A stretch of DNA of 6,195 nt from Actinomycetota bacterium (GTDB lineage: Bacteria > Actinomycetota > Acidimicrobiia > Acidimicrobiales > Ilumatobacteraceae). Below are positions 1 to 6,195 of the stretch, piece after piece (within the stretch, counting starts at the first letter, position 1; the number at the start of each line of letters is the position of its first letter). The notes beneath the pieces are model-generated. The model saw nothing but the letters and a program-made list of their open reading frames with translations. It had not been told where the DNA came from and did no database searches. A program made the position numbers and the translations under genes. The stretch covers positions 1 to 6,195 of the forward strand of contig WLTJ01000104.1 of the NCBI GenBank assembly GCA_009705435.1, written 5' to 3'.

Positions 1-422
1 AAATCTTCCATTTCGTTCTTCACCCGACGAGCATCCTCGTCTGTTGCTTCGGCGATTTGGCGAGCCCGCAATTCAGCAGCTCGCACGACTTCAGCGCGCT
101 GTACAAAACGCTCAGCTTGCACTTTGGCGGCGTCAATGATTTCGTCAGCCTCACGACGCGTCCGAGCGATGAACTCGTCACGTTCCTTCATCATCCAACG
201 AGCCTGGCGCAATTCGTCCGGCAAACTTTGTAAGGCTCCTTCAAGAATGTCGATGATTTCATCACGATTGATTTTTGGAGTAGCAGACAACGGCATATTG
301 GGAGCCGTGGCAATGATGTCAATGGCATTGCGCAATAGTTGGCCTGAGCCACCTATCTGATCGTCTTCAGTCCGATCGTATGACCCAGTGTCTTCATCAA
401 AATCTTCGAAATTAGGTTTCAT
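1..422 (-). CDS. SepIVA/DivIVA-like coiled-coil protein, N-terminal 140 residues (partial)
   Basis: The reading frame is open from an ATG at 422-420 to the left edge of the window, so only the first 140 residues are visible and the C-terminus lies outside. Residues 1-22 are acidic and low in complexity. Residues 50-75 hold a short conserved-looking block (INRDEIIDILEGALQSLPDE). From about residue 78 the sequence becomes a charged Ala/Glu/Arg helix with repeated EADEII, AAK, QAERFV and RAAELRARQI elements, as expected of a long coiled coil. This layout matches actinobacterial proteins annotated as ATP synthase F0 subunit B-like or DivIVA-like, including mycobacterial SepIVA (Rv2927c), which acts in septation and envelope growth. 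It is not the true AtpF, because it has no N-terminal membrane segment. The start overlaps the coaD stop as ATGA, so translation is probably coupled. The family call is inferred from composition and gene order and the exact role is unproven. Confidence 0.7.
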   Translation of the reverse strand, partial: MKPNFEDFDEDTGSYDRTEDDQIGGSGQLLRNAIDIIATAPNMPLSATPKINRDEIIDILEGALQSLPDELRQARWMMKERDEFIARTRREADEIIDAAKVQAERFVQRAEVVRAAELRARQIAEATDEDARRVKNEMED

Positions 423-952
423 GAGTGTCTTTCGGAATGTGGTCGGTGATCCACCGTCGGTTCTCCAAAGATACCCGCCAGAGCGCGTGCGACTGGAGCA
501 GGTACGAGATGGGCGATCTGCTCGCGACCTTGAGCGATCTCCCGGATGAACCGACTGCTGATAAAGCCTTGATCGGCACGACATGGCACATAGACCGTAC
601 GAACACCTGCAACCGAATAATTCATATGAGCCATTTGCTGCTCAACCTCAAAATCTGCTGAGGTTCGCAAGCCCTTGACAATGAAGGAGGCGTACTCGGC
701 GTATGCCGCATCAACCGCCAATCCCGGATGAGCTTGAACTCGTACGGTCGGCAAATGCGACACACAGGCTTTAATCAGGGCAACGCGGTCATCTAGTTCA
801 ATCAGTCCGCTGGGCTTTGCGGGATTGTGGATCACTGCCACAACGACATTTCCAAAGAGTTCAACTGCCTGTTCGACAACGTCAAGATGCCCGTTATGAA
901 AGGGATCAAAACTGCCCGGATACAGGGCGGTGAGAGCGGTGGATCCAGCCAT
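419..952 (-). CDS. coaD: Pantetheine-phosphate adenylyltransferase (PPAT)
   Basis: CoaD transfers AMP from ATP to 4'-phosphopantetheine, giving dephospho-CoA and pyrophosphate, the penultimate step of coenzyme A synthesis in the cytosol. The 177-residue product has the nucleotidyltransferase signature YPGSFDPFHNGH at 11-22, with the catalytic HxGH at 19-22. It also has NPAK at 43-46 (the lysine expected to contact phosphate), GLR at 94-96 followed by ADFEVEQQMAHMN at 99-111, and the C-terminal FISSRFIREIA block at 130-140. All expected catalytic elements are present. The family is usually about 160 residues; the excess is a short His/Arg/Ser-rich tail after residue 163 that looks non-catalytic. 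The ATG at 952 is preceded by AGGA, but with only one base of spacing. The gene lies 20 bases after the rsmD stop, the usual rsmD-coaD pairing, and shares ATGA with the next gene. Confidence 0.97.
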   Translation of the reverse strand: MAGSTALTALYPGSFDPFHNGHLDVVEQAVELFGNVVVAVIHNPAKPSGLIELDDRVALIKACVSHLPTVRVQAHPGLAVDAAYAEYASFIVKGLRTSADFEVEQQMAHMNYSVAGVRTVYVPCRADQGFISSRFIREIAQGREQIAHLVPAPVARALAGIFGEPTVDHRPHSERHS

Positions 953-972
953 GTCCTATCTACGGTATCGGC

Positions 973-1518
973 TCAGACCTCAGCGCGTTGCAGAAATGCC
1001 ACCCAGGCCCGCCCGTAACGCTTTGAACGGAGAATTTCCCAGCCCTTCGGAGCCTTGATTTCTCGCCCACTTTCGGCCACGACAACCCCACCTGGAGCCA
1101 AAACCGCCGGCAAGATCTCCAGTAGGCGTGGCCAATTCTCAAAATCATAGGGCGGGTCGGCTAAAACCAGATCGACATTGCGCATAGCCACCACGGCAGT
1201 CATCACGTCGCCGGAAATCACCGACGTCCGGTCCCCCAATTCAAGTGTCGCTATGTTCTGACGGATGGCGTCGAGAGCTTTGCGGTCACGCTCAACGAAG
1301 GCACATGATGCGGCGCCACGAGAAAGTGCCTCAATGCCCATGGCTCCACTGCCAGCGAAAAGATCGACGACTTTGGCCTCATCAACAAAACCAAAACTGT
1401 CCAAAGAATTAAACGTGGCCTGTCGGGCGCGGTCCGTTGTCGGACGGGTTGATTCGCCCTCGGGGGCAATGACGACTCTTCCTCGCAGGGATCCGGCAAC
1501 AACACGCATGAGGACCAT
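973..1518 (-). CDS. rsmD: 16S rRNA (guanine(966)-N(2))-methyltransferase RsmD
   Basis: RsmD is a SAM-dependent methyltransferase that modifies G966 of 16S rRNA during assembly of the 30S subunit. The 181-residue protein opens with the family block RVVAGSLRGR (5-14) and the basic TRPTTDRARQATFNSL (24-39). SAM motif I follows as VVDLFAGSGAMGIEALSRGA (50-69), with an acidic residue at E76 ending the second strand. The catalytic motif IV is LADPPY at 119-124, typical of amino-group N-methyltransferases. The length is normal. Two starts are possible: ATG at 1518 (used here) or the fourth-codon ATG at 1509, which would begin MRVVAG, nearer the usual family start. Neither has a clear Shine-Dalgarno sequence. 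The gene is divergent from the small zinc-ribbon gene across only 20 bases and leads the rsmD-coaD-sepIVA-like unit. Confidence 0.96.
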   Translation of the reverse strand: MVLMRVVAGSLRGRVVIAPEGESTRPTTDRARQATFNSLDSFGFVDEAKVVDLFAGSGAMGIEALSRGAASCAFVERDRKALDAIRQNIATLELGDRTSVISGDVMTAVVAMRNVDLVLADPPYDFENWPRLLEILPAVLAPGGVVVAESGREIKAPKGWEILRSKRYGRAWVAFLQRAEV

Positions 1519-1538
1519 GATATTGGCAGACTGTACGG
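1519..1538. promoter_or_regulatory. Possible divergent promoter gap between rsmD and the zinc-ribbon gene
   Basis: Only 20 bases separate the divergent starts of rsmD (minus) and the zinc-ribbon gene (plus), so promoter elements for each must overlap the gap or the neighbouring coding sequence. On the minus strand TACAGT (1535-1530) fits the TAnnnT shape of a -10 box. It would place transcription start about four to five bases before the rsmD ATG, giving a nearly leaderless mRNA. I find no good -35 match about 17 bases upstream and no convincing -10 box for the plus-strand gene. The divergent arrangement is directly visible; the promoter assignment is weak inference. Confidence 0.25.
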
Positions 1539-1718
1539 GTGACCCCAGAACCAGAGATTGTGTGTGTTGATTGTGGGGGTCGCTGTTACCTCACGTCATA
1601 TCCGCCAGAAGACGGATTGTGGTTCCCTGGAGACATCGTGACCTACAAATGTCGCGACTGTCTTGACCGATGGGATTTAGTCATGCCGGACGATGAGGAG
1701 GATGACCTCGACTCGTAA
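1539..1718 (+). CDS. Small zinc-ribbon protein (59 residues, GTG start)
   Basis: This is the only plus-strand gene I support. From GTG at 1539 to TAA at 1716-1718 it encodes 59 residues. Cysteines lie at 9 and 12 (CVDC), 16, and 38 and 41 (CRDC), which is two CxxC knuckles about 25 residues apart, the geometry of a zinc ribbon. After the second knuckle comes LDRWDLVMPDD and a strongly acidic tail. The stretch between the knuckles contains GLWFPGDIVTYKC, plausibly the beta strands of the ribbon. I recall short proteins of this kind in actinobacterial genomes but know of no assigned function; a role as a nucleic-acid or protein adaptor would be a guess. The frame has a stop at 1518-1520 and no other plausible start before 1539. 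The next in-frame GTG, at 1560, would begin directly before Cys9. There is no Shine-Dalgarno sequence, so a leaderless transcript is possible. It converges with the DUF2079 gene, 29 bases away. Confidence 0.8.
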   Translation: MTPEPEIVCVDCGGRCYLTSYPPEDGLWFPGDIVTYKCRDCLDRWDLVMPDDEEDDLDS

Positions 1719-1747
1719 ATAGACACATCACGTTGAAATCAAGACAA

Positions 1748-3217
1748 TTACTTACGAATAAATACTTGCCAGTCTTCATTACTCGCAAATTCAACAAACT
1801 CGTCAGAAATTGATGCGACATCAAGCGCCATCTTTGCATCAAGTTGCTTCGGCACAATGACATACTCAACGCCATCGGCTCGCGAGTTTCGCTGGCCCTC
1901 AGTTGAAACATCTGTTCCGTACATCAACATGCTAAATGGATTCGGAAACATGTACACCTCAACACGGTGAGTGACATGTGGGGCCAATGAGTGATACACC
2001 GAAATGCTGGCATCCTCTGGAATTAATCTCAAGATATCCCTGCTGGTCTGCGCAACTGGATAATCCGAAGCCCAATGCGGATATTCATCGGTGCGAAACG
2101 GTATGTAACTCCATGCATTTGCTGCCAATAGCGATGTCGTCACAACGACTCCCACCACTACATACCGCGCCCTACCGCGCAAGCGTCCTGCTCCAACGAC
2201 GACGGCTAAGACCAGCGCTGGGACCGCAACAAGTGAGTAATGGTATTCAATATGGAACTGGTACCAAAATGTGCTGACCATATTTGAAAAAAGCACCAGA
2301 GCGCTGACCATGACCACTTCGGGAGCCAAAAAACTCATGAATGCCAACGGAGCAAACATCTTCCATAAGTAGGCAGGGCGCTCATCGGAACTTAAATGCT
2401 TGAGGACATTTGCCGGACTGGTGAAGCATTCCTTGATGAATCCACCCACTCCTCCAAAAGGAATTCGCCAGCCGTTACGAGTCGGGACACCAATCAGCGA
2501 ACGCATCAGAAGGAAAGTGCCAGCCAAAGCTGCCACGATTCCCGCCACTGCTGTGACCAGCCCACGACGCTTCTCTCCACGCACCGAAAGCAAAACACCA
2601 AGTGGCAAAACGATCAGTACCACATCCTCTTTCACTAAGAGGCACAGTCCGAGAGCGATCCAGTAGCCCAACCATTTCTTGGATAAGGCACAGACAAGAG
2701 CAATCGGCACCAACAGACCCAAGAAAGAATCCGGATGAAAGTTCTCAAGGTTGGTTCCGTTCACCGCTGGATTCACTAACCACACAACAGCCATCAAAAA
2801 TCCAAGGCAACCACTTTGCAAAGTACGACGAGCGAAGAAGTAAATCGGGATCGCTCCCGCTGCTATGACGAATGCCTGAAGAGCCAGCAAAGTTTCTGTT
2901 CCGGGAGCGAGCCAGTAAATGGGCACAACGAAAAGCAGAATTAAAGAAGAGTGATCCCCCAGCAGATTGCGACCCATCAAAGTCACAAAGGGTGCCTTGA
3001 AGCGCGACATCAGCCATATGCCTTGGTCATAGAGACCTACGTCAAAAGCAGATGTCCCCAGACCGCGGTGAATGTCCCACTGCAGACGAGTGACTACGGT
3101 CGCCTGCCATATCACAAGTGCGAAAACCGCAAATGTCCAAGCTGAGATGCCGCGCAATTTCAGGAAAACTTCTGTGATCCTGACCGAGGGAGCGCTTTTC
3201 GAGATCTCTTGGTTCAC
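1748..3217 (-). CDS. DUF2079 family multi-pass membrane protein
   Basis: The 489-residue product is an integral membrane protein. Hydrophobic segments lie near residues 26-43, 89-105, 109-128, 137-152, 165-178, 183-212 (probably two), 219-238, 286-312, 326-344 and 351-368, so about ten to twelve crossings, followed by a soluble region from about 370 to 489. Features typical of DUF2079 (COG3463) are FDVGLYDQGIW (58-68), NLLGDHSS (84-91), NLENFHPDSFLGLLVP (156-171), LLVKEDV (193-199), HIEYHYS (322-328) and the C-terminal block SLAPHVTHR then YMFPNPF (410-428). The paired acidic loop residues and overall plan recall GT-C glycosyltransferases that use lipid-linked sugars, but no substrate is known and that link is inference. 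The start is GTG at 3217-3215, with little Shine-Dalgarno sequence. It lies 18 bases after the recG stop, so it is probably read from the recG transcript. The TAA stop is at 1750-1748. Confidence 0.88.
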   Translation of the reverse strand: MNQEISKSAPSVRITEVFLKLRGISAWTFAVFALVIWQATVVTRLQWDIHRGLGTSAFDVGLYDQGIWLMSRFKAPFVTLMGRNLLGDHSSLILLFVVPIYWLAPGTETLLALQAFVIAAGAIPIYFFARRTLQSGCLGFLMAVVWLVNPAVNGTNLENFHPDSFLGLLVPIALVCALSKKWLGYWIALGLCLLVKEDVVLIVLPLGVLLSVRGEKRRGLVTAVAGIVAALAGTFLLMRSLIGVPTRNGWRIPFGGVGGFIKECFTSPANVLKHLSSDERPAYLWKMFAPLAFMSFLAPEVVMVSALVLFSNMVSTFWYQFHIEYHYSLVAVPALVLAVVVGAGRLRGRARYVVVGVVVTTSLLAANAWSYIPFRTDEYPHWASDYPVAQTSRDILRLIPEDASISVYHSLAPHVTHRVEVYMFPNPFSMLMYGTDVSTEGQRNSRADGVEYVIVPKQLDAKMALDVASISDEFVEFASNEDWQVFIRK

Positions 3218-3235
3218 GCGGACAACATATCCGTA

Positions 3236-5419
3236 TTAGTTCTTGAATAAGAATTCTTCGTCCTCAGGCTTCAAAAAAAGCGCCAGTTCAGAACGAAGTT
3301 CGGGTTGTTTAGACAAAGTGATATCTGCATCAACGATCTCGTAGGCGGCATCACGCGCTAATTCAACTAACTCTCGATCCCGCCGCAAAGATGCCAACTT
3401 CAGATCGCTGCGACCCTTTTGCTCCTTATTCATTAATGTGCCCTCGCCACGCAACTCAAGGTCAACCTCGGCTAGATAGAAGCCATCATCCGATTCCACC
3501 AATGCATCAATACGCGGATTGGACTCAGCAATCAGTTGATCGTCCGCTTCTTTCGCAGTGGTCACTAGCCAGCAACGAGAGGCGTGGACACCGCGTCCCA
3601 CGCGTCCCCGCAACTGATGCAATTGGGCAATACCAAATCGATCGGCATCCAAAATCACCATGATCGTGGCATTGGGAACATCAACGCCTACTTCAATCAC
3701 AGTCGTCGCCACAAGAACATCGGTTTCACCAGAGCGGAACCGATTCATGACTTGTTCTTTTTCAGCAGACGACATACGACCATGCAACAGTTCAAGTTTG
3801 AGACCACGCAGTTCGCCGTAAGCCAAACGCTCAATGGTTTCTTCGGCTGAAGCCACCTCAAGTTTTTCGCTTTCTTCAATCAGCGGGCAGACCACATACA
3901 CCTGTCGACCGGCAGCGGCCTCTGCACGCACATCGGCCCACACCTCTTCAACTTGATCCTCGCCCTGGGCGGAGCGCGTCACGATTGGCGTGCGACCTGG
4001 TGGCTTTTCATCGAGCACACTCACATCGAGATCCCCATACACGGTCATTGCCGCTGTCCTTGGTATCGGCGTGGCTGTCATGACGAGCACATCGGGCACG
4101 GCGCCAGCACCTTCACCTTTGGCGCGCAACGCGGCTCGTTGTTCAACACCGAAGCGATGTTGTTCATCAATGACGACGACACCCAAACTATGAAAGACAA
4201 CAGTCTCTTGGATCAAGGCGTGCGTACCGATGGCAATATCTACTCGCCCATCGGCCAAGCCGGCCAAAACATCTCGTCGACGTTCGGCCGTCACGCTGCT
4301 CGTCAATAACTCAACACGCACTTCTCTCTCGCCAAAGAGACTGTCAGCATCAGGGATGACCAGACCCTGCAACAATTGACGAATACCCACCGCGTGCTGT
4401 TCGGCCAGCACCTCCGTCGGCGCCATGATGGCCCCTTGATGACCACCTTGCACTGCAGTCAACATCGCCGCCACCGCAACTATCGTTTTACCTGCGCCCA
4501 CATCACCTTGCAGCAACCGATGCATCGGATGTGGGCCAGCCAAATCGGATTCAATTTCTGCGATCACTCGATGCTGAGCACCAGTAAGTTGATAAGGCAA
4601 GTGTTGATAAAAGCGCGAGACTAATTGTCCATTGGTTTTGTGTTGAATACCGACTGAGTCGCGTTCAATTGCGCGTTTACGCATCACCAAAACCAACTGC
4701 ACGCGCAGCAGTTCATCAAAAGCCAAACGCCGGCGCGCCATTTCTTTTTCAGCAAAGGTTTCTGGAACATGAATCCCCATCAGAGCCGACTGGCGATCCA
4801 TCAATTTATATTTCTTGCGCATCGCCACAGAGACAGGGTCATGGATACCGCGCGCTCGACAGCGAGTGAGAGTCTCATCAATGGCTTTCAAAACAAGCCA
4901 GGAGGGTAAATCAATTTTTTCGCTCTGCGGATACACGGCAATGATCGGACGAGGTCGCTCATCGGGGTCACCTAAAATATCCACCGTCGGATTAGCCATC
5001 TGCTTAGTGCCGTTAAAACTTCCTAGCCGCCCAAAAACCGCCACAAAGGAACCGACTTTCAGTTGTCGTTCGCGCCACGGTTGATTAAAAAACACAATTG
5101 ACAGTCGCCCACTTTCGTCGGCGATGGTGGCAGTAACGCGGGATGGACCTCGTCGCGCTCCCTTCGGTGGGGCCGTCACCGATTTCACCTCGCCAATGAC
5201 CAATGAGTCGGCTCCTTCGATTGCGCTGGCAATCGTGGCTTCTTTGGTGCGGTCAATCCAGCGACGCGGATAGTGAGTTAAAAGATCAAGTAAGTTCTGC
5301 ACCTCAAACTTGCCGAAACTTTCAGCTCTCTTTCCATCTCCAACCGACTTCAACCGAGTCAGCGACATGCGCGAGAGTTCTGGGAACGTAATGGGCCCCG
5401 TCGGGGCGGTATCAGACAC
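3236..5419 (-). CDS. recG: ATP-dependent DNA helicase RecG
   Basis: RecG is a superfamily 2 translocase that remodels stalled replication forks and branch-migrates Holliday junctions. The 727-residue protein is complete. The N-terminal helical region has LTRLKSVGDGKRAESFGKF (20-38) and HYPRRWIDRT (49-58). The OB-fold wedge domain follows at roughly 70-150, including TATIADESGRLSIVFFNQPW (96-115). The motor has Walker A GDVGAGKT (305-312), motif Ib-like MAPTEVLAEQH (332-342), DEQH (418-421), MTATPIPRT (447-455), ATTVIEVGVDVPNA (571-584) and QLRGRVGRG (602-610). The C-terminal TRG region begins at RGEG (657-660) and departs from the usual pattern (see findings). The start is GTG at 5419-5417, with GGTGA three bases upstream; Met18 is an alternative but has no ribosome site. 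It lies 11 bases after the FakA-like stop, a common pairing in actinobacteria and firmicutes. Confidence 0.97.
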   Translation of the reverse strand: MSDTAPTGPITFPELSRMSLTRLKSVGDGKRAESFGKFEVQNLLDLLTHYPRRWIDRTKEATIASAIEGADSLVIGEVKSVTAPPKGARRGPSRVTATIADESGRLSIVFFNQPWRERQLKVGSFVAVFGRLGSFNGTKQMANPTVDILGDPDERPRPIIAVYPQSEKIDLPSWLVLKAIDETLTRCRARGIHDPVSVAMRKKYKLMDRQSALMGIHVPETFAEKEMARRRLAFDELLRVQLVLVMRKRAIERDSVGIQHKTNGQLVSRFYQHLPYQLTGAQHRVIAEIESDLAGPHPMHRLLQGDVGAGKTIVAVAAMLTAVQGGHQGAIMAPTEVLAEQHAVGIRQLLQGLVIPDADSLFGEREVRVELLTSSVTAERRRDVLAGLADGRVDIAIGTHALIQETVVFHSLGVVVIDEQHRFGVEQRAALRAKGEGAGAVPDVLVMTATPIPRTAAMTVYGDLDVSVLDEKPPGRTPIVTRSAQGEDQVEEVWADVRAEAAAGRQVYVVCPLIEESEKLEVASAEETIERLAYGELRGLKLELLHGRMSSAEKEQVMNRFRSGETDVLVATTVIEVGVDVPNATIMVILDADRFGIAQLHQLRGRVGRGVHASRCWLVTTAKEADDQLIAESNPRIDALVESDDGFYLAEVDLELRGEGTLMNKEQKGRSDLKLASLRRDRELVELARDAAYEIVDADITLSKQPELRSELALFLKPEDEEFLFKN

Positions 5420-5430
5420 GTCTCACCGTG

Positions 5431-6195
5431 CTATTCAACACCGAACAAATACGGGTACAAAGGCTGACCACCTCGGTGACATTCGATCTGCAGATCCGGG
5501 TATTCAGCCTCAATCCAAGCACGTAACGCAAGCGTCGTCGTAGGAGGCGCGTCGATACCTTCAATAATGGTCACGATTTCGCGCTCGGCGGTGATGAGAT
5601 GACCGAGAAGCGCTTGCGAGGCGCCCTCAAGAGTTCCGCTGACCGCAACGATGCCATCGCCGCGAACTAAACCAATCCAATCCCCCACGGTGATTGCGCC
5701 AGCATCGCTATTCGTGTCTCTAATTGATTGAGTGACCTCGCCTGTGACCATGGTCTGCGCAGCCTCAATCATTTCGGCCATGTTTTCATCAACGCTGGCC
5801 TCTGGGTCGTAGACCACAAGTGCGGCCAGAGCCTCTGGCATCGATTTCGTCAACACCACGCGCACTTCTTTTGTGGTCAGGGCATTCAATTGTTCTGCCA
5901 CGGGAATGATGTTTTTATTATTCGGCAAAACAATGACTTGTCGAGCATTGACGTGTTCCACCGCATCAAGTAATTCAGCAGTTGACGGGTTGAGTGTCTG
6001 ACCACCAGTCACCACACCCTGCACACCTAACTGAGCAAACAATTCTTCGAGTCCACTTCCGCTGCACACAGCTACAACTGCGGTAGTTACCGCAGGAAGA
6101 CCAGCCGCTGCGCGTTGAGCGTCATGAATGGCATGTCGTTCTGCAACTTCTTCAAATAAGTCGGTGACACGAATTTGTTTTGGTCGTCCACCAAG
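5431..6195 (-). CDS. FakA/YloV-type DAK-phosphatase family protein, C-terminal part (partial)
   Basis: The frame is open from the right edge to a TAG at 5433-5431, giving the last 254 residues; the N-terminal ATP-binding kinase (DhaL-like) domain is outside the window. Landmarks of the FakA C-terminal domain are all present: VVAVCSGSGLEELF (40-53 of the fragment), GGQTLNPST (64-72), VIVLPNNKNI (87-96) and the terminal HRGGQPLYPYLFGVE (240-254). In Firmicutes, FakA phosphorylates fatty acids bound to FakB, feeding acyl-phosphate into phospholipid synthesis. Actinobacterial members next to recG (such as Rv2974c) are usually annotated only as DAK-phosphatase proteins. No fakB (DegV-like) gene is visible here. 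The GTG at 6069 is not a real start, because in-frame homologous sequence continues for 42 codons upstream to the edge. Only 11 bases separate this gene from recG, so the two are probably co-transcribed. Confidence 0.9.
   Translation of the reverse strand, partial: LGGRPKQIRVTDLFEEVAERHAIHDAQRAAAGLPAVTTAVVAVCSGSGLEELFAQLGVQGVVTGGQTLNPSTAELLDAVEHVNARQVIVLPNNKNIIPVAEQLNALTTKEVRVVLTKSMPEALAALVVYDPEASVDENMAEMIEAAQTMVTGEVTQSIRDTNSDAGAITVGDWIGLVRGDGIVAVSGTLEGASQALLGHLITAEREIVTIIEGIDAPPTTTLALRAWIEAEYPDLQIECHRGGQPLYPYLFGVE

Noticed and set aside
124..661. Plus-strand open frames of 78 codons each, antisense to the SepIVA-like gene and to coaD.
   Set aside because: Both are antisense to well-supported genes and have no recognisable features.
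1265..1570. A 101-codon plus-strand open frame antisense to rsmD.
   Set aside because: It overlaps conserved RsmD motifs and then the zinc-ribbon start region in a different frame; its composition (Arg/Ser/Thr-rich) is that of a shadow frame.
1713..1757. Inverted repeat TCGTAA / TTACGA as a bidirectional terminator between the convergent zinc-ribbon and DUF2079 genes.
   Set aside because: The arms are only 6 bases and AT-rich, the loop is about 33 bases, and no T-run follows, so this is probably chance.
3953..4309. A 118-codon plus-strand open frame inside recG, and several similar ones across the recG region.
   Set aside because: It lies antisense within strongly conserved RecG motor sequence, and its translation is rich in His, Arg and Trp with no recognisable domain.
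5366..5368. ATG at RecG Met18 as the true start.
   Set aside because: It has no ribosome site, whereas the GTG at 5419 has GGTGA at suitable spacing and sits 11 bases after the upstream stop.
5431..6069. A separate 212-residue protein starting at GTG 6069.
   Set aside because: The same frame continues without a stop to the window edge, and the upstream translation continues the FakA-type domain, so 6069 is an internal codon.
1..6195. CRISPR arrays, tRNA or rRNA genes, insertion sequences, toxin-antitoxin or phage-defence genes.
   Set aside because: I found no direct-repeat arrays, cloverleaf-like segments or transposase motifs, and nearly all of the window is occupied by recognisable genes.

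Overview
The window suggests a member of the Actinomycetota, by inference a small-genome, mid-GC lineage of the Acidimicrobiia type. Base composition looks close to balanced by eye; I did not compute it. The pointers are the gene order (FakA-type protein, recG, rsmD, coaD, then a SepIVA/DivIVA-like coiled-coil protein), frequent GTG starts, very short intergenic gaps and weak or absent Shine-Dalgarno sequences. The phylum is fairly safe; the class is a guess.

The window reads mostly from right to left on the minus strand. At the right edge is the C-terminal part of a FakA/YloV (DAK-phosphatase) family protein (5431-6195, cut by the window end). Eleven bases on comes recG (3236-5419), a complete ATP-dependent branch-migration helicase. 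Eighteen bases further is a DUF2079 multi-pass membrane protein (1748-3217). These three look like one transcription unit. Next comes the only plus-strand gene, a 59-residue zinc-ribbon protein with a GTG start (1539-1718), convergent with the DUF2079 gene and divergent from rsmD. The second minus-strand unit is rsmD (973-1518), coaD (419-952) and the first 140 residues of a SepIVA/DivIVA-like protein (1-422), whose start overlaps the coaD stop by four bases.

Most of this is a housekeeping block: stalled-fork rescue (RecG), 16S rRNA methylation (RsmD), coenzyme A synthesis (CoaD), phospholipid-linked fatty acid phosphorylation (FakA-like) and cell-envelope growth or division (SepIVA-like). 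The accessory part is the DUF2079 gene plus the inverted zinc-ribbon gene, sitting between recG and rsmD. Gaps between genes are 11 to 29 bases, so no stretch over 300 bases lacks a gene. I see no tRNA, rRNA, CRISPR, mobile element, riboswitch or convincing terminator, and no novel multi-gene system. The points most worth a second look are the small zinc-ribbon gene and its 20-base divergent gap, and an altered TRG motif in RecG.
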